From Poa pratensis (Eukaryota > Streptophyta > Magnoliopsida > Poales > Poaceae), in NCBI GenBank assembly GCA_947311845.1, contig CAMZMU010000075.1:21114747-21178746 (forward strand): a stretch of 64,000 nucleotides of DNA. Direction: 5' to 3'. The notes under the pieces were generated by a model, which was not told the origin of the DNA, ran no database searches, and saw nothing but the letters and a program-made list of their open reading frames with translations. The translations under genes were made by a program, and so were the position numbers. Positions 24,501 to 35,587 of the stretch are shown in pieces. Position 1 is the first letter of the stretch; each line of letters opens with the position of its first letter.

Positions 24501-24693
24501 GACATCATAGGCACGTCCAAGCTCAGCATCTGCCACCATGCTGATGTTACCTATGGCAATCATCTGTTTCACCCGCCGAACGATATGTCCATGGCCCGGA
24601 AATAGTGGAGGCTCACCGGTGGCTACCTCAAGTAGAACAACACCGAAGCTATAAACATCGCTGCTCTCAGCGAGCCGGCCAGTGTGATAGTAC
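24501..24693 (-). pseudogene. Kinase pseudogene: C-lobe exon, first part
   Basis: After CAG at 24696-24694 the frame encodes YYHTGRLAESSDVYSFGVVL and then EVATGEPPLF, corresponding to kinase subdomains IX-X. It is cut at 24500 by a short-LTR retroelement and resumes in frame at 22169 once one GACAT copy is removed. Confidence 0.9.
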
Positions 24694-24910
24694 CTGAAAA
24701 ATAGTTGTTACTCCACATATGAGCAAACCTAATTTATTAAGCGATTAAGACAATGCCATCTATTTAATAGTTCTCTTTCTTCACCGGGAAAATTGGACTA
24801 TCTATACTGGAAAACTAAAGTCCATGTACTTAACTTTTATTATAAACTAGTAGCTACATGAGAAAGAGGTACACAAGTTGTATATTATATATAGAGACAG
24901 GAACATACAC

Positions 24911-25093
24911 GGGTCCATGTAACCCGGTGATCCAGCTGCACTGGTTGATAAGTCTGCAGGTCGCTTATATAAGTTTTGCAAAGTCCAAAATCAGCTATTT
25001 TCGCTCGTAAATTTTGATCTAATAGAATATTGTTGGTTTTCACATCTCGATGTATTATTGGCAAGCTTCATCCCTTGTGCAGATAATCTAGGC
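24911..25093 (-). pseudogene. Kinase pseudogene: catalytic loop and activation segment, damaged
   Basis: It encodes GLDYLHKG, a TGA stop, then [16 protein letters not shown] and KIADFGLCK. The HRD and DFG motifs are intact, but the stop precedes them. A frameshift follows in the activation segment, where [12 protein letters not shown] is in another frame. The last bases fit a GTGTAT donor. Confidence 0.85.
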
Positions 25094-25194
25094 CTACACA
25101 TATCACAACAAGTCCTTTAGTCAAAATAAGAGCAGCCGATATATGATACATATCACAACATCCTTTGTGTATATGTCTTTTCATTAGACCATAC

Positions 25195-25262
25195 CTTGTG
25201 CTGATTCAAGAACGATTCGTACACGTGTCCCCCAATTCAATGATTTGCGAGCACCATTTTTC
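25195..25262 (-). pseudogene. Kinase pseudogene: short kinase exon
   Basis: It encodes ARKSLNWGTRVRIVLESAQG, the segment before the catalytic loop. It lies between AAG and GTATGG splice signals. Confidence 0.8.
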
Positions 25263-25676
25263 CTTCATAAACAAGCATAGTAACAGTTAGAGGATAACTG
25301 GATGTACATTTTTTCGTGCATAAGTTCATACATTTATGCAACATTTATTTGTTTGCAATTCCGTTATGCTCTCTTACAGTCTTTTGTATTTAAAATTGAA
25401 TATGTTAGATGAATCAAGGTTGTTACTTTGTCAAGCAATGGTTAGCAATCAACATTTTATTTGGAGAAGAACCAGTATGAAGCAATGACTAGTTGTTAAT
25501 GATGCTTGTAGGCACTTCAAAAGGAAGAGATATACACACTGTTGAACTATTATATATGTATATACTGAAATATCTTAAAGGTAGCCTCTCAAGTTTTAAA
25601 AATGCATGGATATTTTGGATGGAATTAAGAAACGAAATTAGTAACCACTTAATCAATACTTAGGTTTGTAATAGAC

Positions 25677-25802
25677 TCTCAGATGATCACAAAGATTGCC
25701 TCGAGGCATGTACTCATAAACCAGTTCTAAATGATCCCTTTTCCAGCAATAACCAACCAAAGAAACTAGATTCTTGTGATGCACCTTTGTCAAGCTATTA
25801 AC
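25677..25802 (-). pseudogene. Kinase pseudogene: N-lobe exon
   Basis: It is open and encodes [17 protein letters not shown], then [17 protein letters not shown], corresponding to kinase subdomains III-V. AG and GT splice signals flank it. Confidence 0.85.
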
Positions 25803-25921
25803 CTATGTAATGAGTCAGAGAACAGAGGAAAAATCCCTTAATTTTTATGTAAGCTCGCTCTGATAGTGACTTAATGACTTACTTTTGAAACTATAATTTT
25901 CTCAACTAGGGAAGAAAGTAC

Positions 25922-26180
25922 CTCGACCAAGAACTCATAAAGCCTTTGCAAGGACGATTTAGAATGCATCTTCACAGCAACCTTAGTATCATCTTCTAAA
26001 CGACCACGAGACCAAAACCTCCTTGCCCAATGGACCGTTCGAATTTATGAGTAAACTTCACTAGATCCATGTATGTGAATCTACAGTTCTCAGTATTTTT
26101 CAGGTGATCCCCATTACCTTTTGTACTTACTGGAGCATTCTGAGGTTCTAGACCTTTGGGAAGATCCACTGGTTGCATAA
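25922..26180 (-). pseudogene. Kinase pseudogene: exon with the glycine-rich loop
   Basis: It encodes RFTYMDLVKFTHKFERSIGQGGFG, the ATP-binding loop. Near 26004 about seven bases appear to be missing compared with the family pattern. The frame moves and continues as GRLEDDTKVAVKM, which contains the invariant lysine (VAVK). It ends with a GT donor at 25921-25920. Confidence 0.85.
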
Positions 26181-26275
26181 CTATCAATTATGTTAAAAAA
26201 CACTAAATATAGTGAACCTTAATAGTTAATAATCAACGGATTTAGTTATATGTTCTTGAAAGATAAGAGCATACG

Positions 26276-26433
26276 CACTTTTTGGCTTCCTCTTCCTTCT
26301 TGAGATCAAACATGAAAAAACTAGTACAACCACTACCACCACGTGAACCACTATTGAAATAGATATTATAGTTCTGTTTTTTGACTGGGGCCATTTTATT
26401 GTTTTGTTGCACACATCTTCATCAAATTCATAC
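26276..26433 (-). pseudogene. Kinase pseudogene: transmembrane exon
   Basis: An extracellular YEFDEDVCNKT segment leads into a hydrophobic helix rich in I and V (about 20 residues, starting near TIISIS), followed by the basic stop-transfer RRKRKPK. This is the single membrane span of the receptor. The donor position at the left end is approximate. Confidence 0.8.
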
Positions 26434-26594
26434 CTAAAATAGTGAAATTATATGAGACAATCAGTTCAGTGTTACTCGGGTGCACAAAGCAAACTTGAAT
26501 AGTTAGTTATTAGTTATGTAACACACATAAAGAAGTACTCCTGTACAATATGTATGCATATTCATGAAAAAGGAAACATGAGAAAACACCGAAC

Positions 26595-26672
26595 CTGAAA
26601 ACAAGCGATCATGCATTCCTTTTACACAGGGAGTCCAGAACTGGGACATTGAAACTGTTACCAGACAAATCC
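26595..26672 (-). pseudogene. Kinase pseudogene: last LRR exon, with a stop codon
   Basis: It reads LSGNSF followed by VPVLDSLCKRNA, a TGA stop and then SLVF. Intact family members read through this position. Splice signals remain on both sides. Confidence 0.75.
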
Positions 26673-26968
26673 CTATAGAAAGCGAAATGTTGTTTAAACA
26701 CCCCCAAAATGTATGATATATCCAAATATATGTCGTCTCAAGTGGATCATGTTGGTGTTCTTCACTAATGAATAAATGTAGAAGGGGCTCCCCATTCATG
26801 TCAAACGAAAATGTTGAATGTTATAGATAGTTGAATAAATCTATAAAAGTCCACTAATCATATGTCAAGGGAGAGTGTATTGGAGTGGGAAAATATTGGG
26901 TATGAAGAAGTATTTATAATTTTACAAATTTGTATGTATCATAGTCATTATCAGGATCTAATACTTAC

Positions 26969-27050
26969 AGAAATTGGAGTACTGTGAGAAATGTGAAGTT
27001 GTCGGATATTGATCCAGTCAAATTATTGTTAGACAGATCTCTGAATAAAA
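26969..27050 (-). pseudogene. Kinase pseudogene: LRR exon
   Basis: It encodes DLSNNNLTGSI, a plant-type leucine-rich repeat, and ends at GTAAGT. The exon is flanked by an AG acceptor at 27052-27051. Confidence 0.75.
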
Positions 27051-27122
27051 ATTAACATTCCAGTATAAGGTAAAGCTTACATATTTGCATGCAACAAGAA
27101 AGATCATCAAAATAACACTCAC

Positions 27123-27261
27123 AAACATAATATCCTTGCAGTTTTATTAGTTACGTTGCTACATTTCACACCATTCCATGCATATTTTATCGGAAAACAT
27201 GGATCACCCATCCAGTTTTTCTTTATTTCATACTCGACTTTGATAGCCATCACTGCATTGG
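27123..27261 (-). pseudogene. Kinase pseudogene: exon linking the malectin-like domain to the LRRs
   Basis: The frame contains AVMAIKVEYEIKKNWMGDPC and WNGVKCSN, the conserved LRR N-cap of this receptor class. It is flanked by AG (27263-27262) and GTGAGT splice signals. Confidence 0.85.
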
Positions 27262-28500
27262 CTGTCAAACAAAAGTGAAAAAAAAGATTCGTAAGAAAGA
27301 AAATGTTCGATCATCCTTGTGATATAACGGTTTGATCACTGAATGCAAATACATAGTTTAATGATGGCTCGTCGGACCATTCACATCTAGAAATAGTGTG
27401 GATTTAGGAAAGAAAGTTTAAGCTATGAACATGATGCCTATAAGATACTTCATAGTATAACATACTACCACTAGATGAGCAGTATAAAACAAACCAATTA
27501 CTAATTAAGGAAGTGGATAAGACAGTAGAGTAAACACAATTATAGCAGTGCACAACAAAGTAAAAAACGTCACATTTAAGCCAGTACAAAATTAGGTCAT
27601 TGCACTTACAAGATGCAAGTCAGTACAATGAACTTAACTACTACATCTAAGGCAAAATAAAAGCAGTATATCTAGGGCAAAACCAGAAAAATAAAGGTAA
27701 ATAGTCCAATGCACAATGCACTTATCATACAGAGAATATACAATAAACACAATTAGAGCAGTGCACTACCCAAAAAAAATTAGTGGTTCTAACTGCAACA
27801 CATCAGAAAATTAAGGTGCACATACTAGACGCAATACAGTACAAAAACACACCTAGAGAAATACACTATCACAAAAAGCAGGACCTCTAAGGCATTAATA
27901 AAAATGTAAGGGAGTGCACATAGGAGATATAGAAGACAACAAAACAAATCTAGAGCATCATGTTTGTAAAAAAAATTAGTGGAGCGATTAAGCAGTACAT
28001 CTTGGACAATGCTTCTATTCTAGTAAACCATGGTCTGAATAGAACTTTTTTGTTTCAACGTGTTGTGAAAAAAAGTAATCAAGTATTCATTGTACTAAAT
28101 AGAGTGTACTATAGAATTGATATGGTCTAAAAATGTCGTTATCCCAAAATTTTATTTCTACATGTCAAAAAAAGCGGTGAAAGGAAAGTTCATTATTCGG
28201 GCTAGAGCCAGCTCGGGAATCTAATTTTGAAAAGCATCCATCTACACTACTGTTTCAAACTTTAAATTCCTAAATATGTAAGGATGTGACTACCTCTATT
28301 ATCATAACTTAAATTCTCTCTATCTATATGTTATATGTTATGAAACATTTATTTGTGGGATAGCTATAGATTTAAATATATGTAATCAAATCTAGAAAAT
28401 CTGACTACATGCTTTATAAATGTTATATATTTCGAGAAGGAGTCTATAGTGACAATATATGACTCGTGTAGGGAAATAACCAGGATTGGAGACATCTCAC

Positions 28501-28936
28501 AGTCTTTGTAGAACGTCCTTGGAGTGTCATGGGGGATGATGTTATAGACCTCGTATGCATTGAGTATCGGAGGCAACATGGATGTAGCACTGACTGCAAG
28601 AGTAATATTGTACACAACATGAGCGGGCAGGTACGTGGGACTATAGTTCAGGTACACTTGGTCGTTGTTCATGTAGTTGTCGAACTGTCGGAGCTGTCTG
28701 TTTGGATGTCGGTGAATTGTAGGAAGAATTTGAACACAAATGACCTTTTGTAAGATTCCCATGTATTGCAGTTTAGCACTGTGCCATTGTTGACGGGCGC
28801 GACGGCTGTCTGAAGAATGGGGATGGGCACTGGAAAGTTGTCTTCTTGTTGGATGGTCATTCGGGTCGAAAGGTTTGCCCACAATGAGTTGGTTCTTGGA
28901 CCCCAATAGCGGTCGTATGGATCATCAGGAAACATT
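28501..28936 (-). pseudogene. Kinase pseudogene exon 3: C-terminal half of the malectin-like domain
   Basis: The frame starts near FPDDPYDRYWGP and continues to FKFFLQFTDIQ. A one-base loss near 28702 then shifts it to the frame reading QLRQFDNYMNNDQVYLNY and ending NAYEVYNIIPHDTPRTF. It ends at a GT donor (28500-28499). These motifs are characteristic of the second half of the malectin-like domain, exactly what exon 2 lacks, which supports one original gene. Confidence 0.85.
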
Positions 28937-31400
28937 CGTGCAAAATGATAAATTCATCAATGGGAATGTTAATGAAAGTGAACTATCTGTTACTATGACA
29001 TAATGCATTTTTAAGTATACAAGGTCACTTAGTCTTGTCTTAATTCAAATCTATTTATGTTGACAACATTTATAGAGAAATATTTGTATTTTACAATACC
29101 AAATAAAAACCAGTAAATATATCATGTAATCTGTTTTTACAAAATATTAAGACAAGGACAAGTGGCCTTGTATACATACGAGTGAGTACCAAACTGTTTT
29201 TTTTTTGCATATTATCCCAATTTCAAATAAAAAACTTCTGAACAAGTCAAATCCCGAGACAATCTACAACTCAGGAAAATCACTTAGTCGAGATGTTTCC
29301 TTTGACCAAGTCAAATCCATAACCCGATAACACCTAGGATCCTAGTTAGAAGTTCCTACCGGCAGACCTATGAGAAATACCTACCCAAGATATTTCTTTT
29401 GCTGGATTAGAATCCTTGCGCCATCACAACCTAAGTTCACATACTCATGAGTGGTGTAAATCTGCCCCATCTAAAGACAAAATAATATCCATATACAGTA
29501 AAAGGACTTCCATACGTGTGCAGGGCACAATCATATTTGGAAGGATTATGAGATAAGGAAACTATACCCTGAGCATGCAGAATACTCCTAATAAGGAAAC
29601 TTACCCTAGGACTAAATGGTCATGAGTTCCAACCAGATAAGGAAACATGGTTGACAAGACACTACTACATGACAATATAAGAAGCGGGAGCCCACCCCTT
29701 CATAGGGAGCAATGCTAAAGATACGCAAGCCAATCAATGCAGCACTAAACCCTGTTGTAGCCACATCCAAAGTTCTCGATAGGTAAATCCATGTGTACTC
29801 TCAAAATACCCTACTTTAATATCTCTTGATATCAGTACAAAACAAACAGTAGTAGGGTATCATCCTAGGAGGTGACCAAACTTATCCTAAGATCCTTATC
29901 ATTAGGATGACACCCTCATTGATCACATCTAAATCTCTTTTTTATATGTACATCTATACAATTATAAGATCACTTGGTTACCGATCATCGATCGGTCAAC
30001 CTCAATCCAAGCTGATATGGAGGGTATGTACATTCTCTGTGCACTTCAAAAAACACGATGGCTGTGAGTCTCACAAACATCCTATGTGGTCATTCTATAT
30101 TGACTAGGAGATTCTGCTAAGTTTGAATATATAGAGAAGAATGAACTTTATAGTGACCATTGACGTCTAATTTGTGAAGAATCAGTTCAGAGTCGCATTA
30201 ATGTAATTTAAAAATGACTCTTCACTTATTTTTTTGAAATTGTTATTTAGCAAAAACTTATATCTAGTGATTATGTGGATGCTTAAGTATTTCAAACTAT
30301 ATATAGAATTGATAGAAACGAAAAGAAATAACCATAACATGAGAAAGGAAAATAGTCTACTTTTGTCACTTAATTGTCTTATCTTGGCTCATTCTCTCCC
30401 TCTGTTCCAAACATTTCATGCTTACTTGATCCCTAGGCTATCATAACCAGGAGAACTTTAGTTCTTGGCTGGTTTTATAATGCAAAAATAGATTCTAATA
30501 AATTTGAAAAATTCTGGAAAAGCATCATATATGGGAAATGTAATGTGATGTTTATACATGTAAGTTTTTGGATAAAGCTATAACAATTCATTAAAAAAAT
30601 AGAATACATTCTTATCTCTTGAACATATCATATATTTATCCATGTATGATTCACGTCATAATATACTTGTTTGATTTTTTATCAAACAAAACAACACAAA
30701 ATGTCATTTATTGCCAAGAAGTTGAAGCGAGTTCGACCAAAGAAGATTATACTAAAAATGAAATGGATAAACGGGAAGAGGGGAAGTTTTGATTTAGTCA
30801 CTTAGAGCCTTGTAGCCAAGGCTTTGTCACACCAAGCCAACTTAAAGTGCTCGGGATATGTTAGTCCAAGAGGTTAAGTTGACACAAATGTAGAGAAGTT
30901 CACATGTGCTCCCATAATTCATATCCTGCCAACCAAAAATATATGCATTCATGCCCTATTCAGTATTTTTGTAAGTATATGATTTGTATATGAGATGTAT
31001 ATAAGTTATATTTAGTGAAGTAGACTCCACTACTGTACCTCACCGGCGAGATAAAAAAGCATTTCCCATTCATTTATTGATTATCATCATCTACACTACT
31101 AGTCAACAAACAAATAGAACCTCAACGAATGTTGCCTCACACATTAGAATTTGGACAAGCAAATTACCATCCACAATTAACAACATTTTAGATCCATTAA
31201 TGAAGCAAAACACTGCGTTCATCTAAGTAAATTCTTAAAATATTGTTAACTTATAAAACATTTCCAAGGATTTGCAAAGTTAGAACAGATTTAATATTCA
31301 CATTTTCAGGTATAATGATTTGTTTTGGATATTCATAAGTTCTCCTAATTATTTCAATGATTTTAAATCCATCATATTTTGATGTTCAAATTATAAGTGC
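28937..31400. other. Intron 2 remnant of the kinase pseudogene; no gene seen
   Basis: AT-rich sequence between exon 3 and the degenerate repeat array. It has only short random frames. A T run at about 29199-29207 could be an old retroposon tail, but nothing around it supports that. Confidence 0.35.
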
Positions 31401-31419
31401 AAAACTGAAAATTAACTAT

Positions 31420-32720
31420 ACTATTTACAGAAACTTTCAACATAGTACTTATATGTAAATTATACCACCTCAAAGAAAACTGAGAATTCCATGATAATAT
31501 TTCTAGTGATTTATTGAATAAAATTACAAAGTCCATAAAGTATACTCCCTCCGTTCCTTGATGTAAGGTGTATAGATTTTTGAGAAAAAATCCATAATAT
31601 AAGGTGTATTTGTTATAGATGGACAATTTGACCCATCAAAAAGTGAGATCTAGTATCAAAAGAGGTATTTAACGGATTGTATTCATTTTGTGCCTATAAA
31701 GAACTCATCTCTCGCGATTTTTTTAAGAAAAAAATTCGTCCCCTCTATGCAAAATATCCTTGTCTTAATATTCGTGCAGAAAACTATACACCCTACATTC
31801 AGGAACGGAGGGAGTATTAAATTTAAGTGGAAACCTTAGAATTTCACGGCACATATTTTTGTAAATTTCATGATACTCACCAAGTCAACATCCAATGTTG
31901 ATCCAGATCAAAAGGCATTGGATCATATAGCCCACCACACATATATTATAATAGGTATTAAACATAATAATTCAGAAATTTCATTATACTAATTCTGGTA
32001 AGGCTCATTACTAGTTTTGCAAAACTATGTCCCTACTAAGAAAATGCAAACTTTCATGACACTAATTCCCAAAAATTCTGAACAAATATTAGTTATTTTC
32101 ATGAAGTTAATTTCTTTTACAAACAAAAATCGTATTTAAGTGGAAAACTCAAAATTCCATGGTACTCTTTCCAAGAAATTCTATTATATTTATTCTAGGA
32201 AACTTTTTCTTTTCTTAGAGAACTGAGAAATTCTGAGTTTTTTAAATAACATTATGTAATTTTGACGATTTTTAAAAATTAGGAATTAATTGGAAAAAGA
32301 GAATTCCATGATACTAATTCCTGACTTAGTTTTCTAATTTGGACATTATGTCTTTTCTAAAAAATCCTAGAATTTTGCAATACTGATCCTTACAAATTAA
32401 AAAATATATAGTGATTTTCATGATGTTTAATATTTTCACAACATAGAATCATATTCTAAGTGGAAAAGAGAGAATCCAAATACTAATTTCTAGACATTTT
32501 TTATATTTACTCTAGGAAATTATGTCTCCTCTAAGAAAACCAAGAATTTGGTGACACTAATTATGAATTATTTTTTTGGATGATTTCAAGGATGTTCCAA
32601 ATTCAAAATTAAGTGGAAAACTCAGAATTCCACTATATTAAATCCTGTAATTTAATTATCTAATTCGGGAAATTATGTTTGTTCTAAATCGTTATTTTGT
32701 TTGAACTTGTGATATATTTG
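31420..32720. repeat. Degenerate AT-rich tandem array, period about 155 bp
   Basis: A phrase like AAGTGGAAAACTCAGAATTCC recurs near 31823, 32133, 32290, 32457 and 32609, each followed by variants of TTCTAGGAAATTATG and CACTAATT. Further partial units occur near 31470 and 31975. The spacing is about 150-165 bp. It resembles an old, decayed satellite or expanded minisatellite. A Stowaway has inserted within it. Confidence 0.6.
31545..31814. mobile_element. Stowaway element, 270 bp
   Basis: The ends CTCCCTCCGTTCC and GGAACGGAGGGAG are perfect inverted repeats, flanked by TA on both sides. It is a non-autonomous Tc1/mariner derivative. Confidence 0.92.
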
Positions 32721-32891
32721 TGTGAAGTTTGCATAACCTAAAATAAATTAAAAAGCTGAATTCAGTGTAAAAACTACAATTTAGTAAGGAGTTATCATGT
32801 TTTTAAATTGAGAACCACCTCTTGGTGCAACGGTGGAGTTGTGGGGGCACGAGGCCTCCCACTAGGGCTTAAATCGTGGCACTCACATTTA

Positions 32892-33151
32892 CTCCCTCCA
32901 TTTAACAATACTCTACATCCTAGAAAGTTTAAGACAAATTAGCATTATCTTTAATAAGACTACTCAAGTATGTAAACGCCCAATCCAAGTCAGATAAGCA
33001 TTAATGACACCCAATAGAAAAAGAGAGAGGCTGCTTAGTTTTCTGTTGTTGCTGATTACCGAGGAGATAATTAATGTTCAGAGCCCAGAATGTAGATTAA
33101 TATGGAACAAAATACTAGTTCAGAATGTAGACTATTATGGAACAGAGGGAG
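32892..33151. mobile_element. Stowaway element, 260 bp
   Basis: CTCCCTCCATTTA at the left and GGAACAGAGGGAG at the right form imperfect terminal inverted repeats flanked by TA. An internal duplication of AGAATGTAGA-like sequence lies near the right end. Confidence 0.88.
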
Positions 33152-33354
33152 TATATCGTAAGGGTTTCCTAAATTTGCAGTCTTTCTTTAAGGAAAAATT
33201 GCCAATATTCTTGCAATATCACTGGTACAGATAAGGCTTCTCCGGCAAAGCCAGAAATCTCCATCCGTTAAGTGAACACATAAAATGTAATGGGAAAAGG
33301 TGAACCAGTAATGTACAAGAGGAAAATGGAATTTTTCCTACCGGGGAAACACAG

Positions 33355-33418
33355 TGTTTTTTTTTAAAACACCAGATATAAGTGTTTTTTTTAAACACCA
33401 GATATAAGTGTTTGCGGA
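33355..33418. repeat. Small tandem repeat beside the Helitron
   Basis: AACACCAGATATAAGTGTTT occurs twice in a row separated by a T run. It ends eight bases before the Helitron start. Confidence 0.7.
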
Positions 33419-34035
33419 ACATCTTATCTCTACTATATAATACGAGTAACGGTGTCCGTGGTACGTCGCGCCAATTTTTTGCTTTACCCCCTGGAAATGC
33501 TGGAAATTAACCCGCAGTACCAGTAATCGTTGGTTCTTACTTTTACAATTTAGTCCCTCCACGCTTTGGCCCGACCGACACCACAGAGGAAAGGATGGGC
33601 GGCTCTAGCAGGCGACTTCTGGCGGTGGCGGCGTGAGGCTGGGCTGCACCGCCCCCGCCGCCACCTCTTCTGCCAATTTTCTCCTTCCGTACGTTCCTCT
33701 ATGGAGCTCGGCAGCGCCATGGGCCGACCAGGCGGACTCCATCTCACCGCCCAGATCGCTTCGCTTTGCTTCGCTTCCTACCAGAGCGCCTGCTGCTGGT
33801 CTCCTACTCTGGACGTCGCCGACCTGCAGCGCTCTCCCATGGAGTTCCCAAGGCGCATGTGTTGAAGCTGCTCCGTCCGGCGCTGCCGCTGCCGCTGCCA
33901 CGATTCAGCTTCCCCATGACGGCCGAAGAAAGGTTATCAAGATGTATGTGTGGGTCTCTTCCGTTGATTCTTTTTGTTTAATATCTGCATCTGTCTCTCC
34001 GGCAGCGCATTCCCGGGTGCAGTCGGTCCCTTGAT

Positions 34036-34537
34036 TGTCAGATGTTTTTGTAAACGACTGATGTAAGTGAATTTAGATTGTGGTTAATTGTATCTGAAAA
34101 TCTTAAGATTTTGCTTTTCTGGTGAAGCAGGATCATGTCGGCAGGAGTAGATGATCAGCAGTGAGGTTCGGCCTGATGATTTCACCTTCGCCGCTGTCCT
34201 AAATGGTTTGGCTGAGCGGTTTGTTAGTGTAGATGCTACGATAAGTACACCGTACATTCAGTTATTCTGTGCAATACTTTGCTGAATGTCAGATGTTTTT
34301 GTAAACGACTGATGTAAGTGAATTTAGATTGTGGTTAATTGTATCTGAAAATCTTAAGATTTTGCTTTTCTGGTGAAGCAGGATCATGTCGGCAGGAGTA
34401 GATGATCAGCAGTGAGGTTCGGCCTGATGATTTTACCTTCGCCGCTGTCCTAAATGGTTTGGCTGAGCGGTTTGTTGGTGTAGATGCTACGATAAGTACA
34501 CCGTACATTCAGTTATTCTGTGCAATACTTTGCTGAA
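34036..34537 (+). repeat. 251 bp tandem duplication inside the Helitron
   Basis: Units 34036-34286 and 34287-34537 are nearly identical; I see two differences. The high identity shows the duplication is recent. Confidence 0.9.
34151..34285 (+). pseudogene. Captured pentatricopeptide repeat (PPR) gene fragment
   Basis: The frame reads MISSEVRPDDFTFAAVLNGL before drifting into non-coding sequence and a stop. The core V-x-P-D-x-F-T-F-x-x-V-L is the typical helix junction of plant PPR proteins, which bind organellar RNA. An AG acceptor (GAAGCAG) lies just upstream, so it may be the start of an exon. The second tandem unit (from 34402) repeats it. Only one motif is present, so function is not expected. 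Confidence 0.6.
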
Positions 34538-35587
34538 TGTGGATGGGAGATGTAGTCACGTTGACTTGCTAAGGATCCATTTGATGTTATGGTAGAAGTA
34601 CCAGCTCATCTCTGCAGATTGTGTTGCTCGTGCAGACCCATACATCACAGCGTGCTTTTTTCCCTTCACTTTGTTTTGTACAGAGCTGAATCCTAAATGG
34701 AATCAAACTTGTTGGCATAGACTTAATTGTTGTAGTTTTTTTTAAAATGTTATAGTATATATATGTGGAGCAATTTAACTCTCTTTTGCTTTCCTTCTCA
34801 GCAAGGTGAAATCCTTCTTACAATTTCTATGAAAATTGGTAGTACATTTCTGGAGGGCAAAACCAGGATTCTACATGCTCTGAAAAAAATATGGCATTAC
34901 ACAATGTGGATGCACAATGAATTTGTATGTGTAGTTTACTTAACATTTATGAGGAGCGATAGTGTGTGGTCACAACACATCCAAAATAAGGAAGTCGGGT
35001 CTCAAGTTCAGAGAAGCGTAAGAGATGTTTGAAAACTCGAAGGAGTCGCTCAAAGTGCATTGCTATTTGCTCAAGAGCGTGGCGTAATGCTAACAGCTTG
35101 ATTTGAAAATTCCAGTGCAATTAAATCCTTACTTTTATCTATAAATTTATTCTTATACAACAAGATGAAAATAATGGTGTCTCAGTTATAATTTTTCTTT
35201 TTCTAGAATATTTGCTTTTATTTTTGTTACCATGAGTTTTAAATGGTCAATCTTTAACACGTTCGTTGTAATCCATAGATAAATATGGCATTGAATCAAT
35301 CGACAACATGGGGATGCCAAATAGTTCCAAAGTCAGACGAATGAACATATTTACATATAAAATAAGATTTATGCCTAAAAAGATTGAGTTATGCTTATGC
35401 TTGCTTACATCGTCATCCCCTCAATATTCAATTTTTCATGGCCTAGCAGACATATTTAATAAAAATTTAACTCGTAGCAACGCATAGGAGTTGGCATATA
35501 TACAAGTGGGTTTGTATTCATATGCTGACAATTAGTGACCATGTTAGTTTGATACGTTCCCGTCGCAACGCACGGGCATTTAGCTAG

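Larger units (their letters stand above)
33427..35587 (+). mobile_element. Non-autonomous Helitron, 2161 bp, with a captured gene fragment
   Basis: The left end TCTCTACTATATAATA follows an A, and the right end CTAG (35584-35587) precedes a T, so insertion was between A and T as Helitrons do. A hairpin CCCGT/ACGGG (35559-35563 with 35572-35576) lies 11 bp from the right end. No Rep/helicase is present. Inside are a GC-rich segment (33560-34020), which may be captured exonic sequence, and a tandemly duplicated block carrying a pentatricopeptide-like exon fragment. Confidence 0.88.

Noticed and set aside
33355..33418. Repeat pair considered as a CRISPR-like array
   Set aside because: Only two units with no distinct spacers, in a plant genome; it is a simple tandem duplication.
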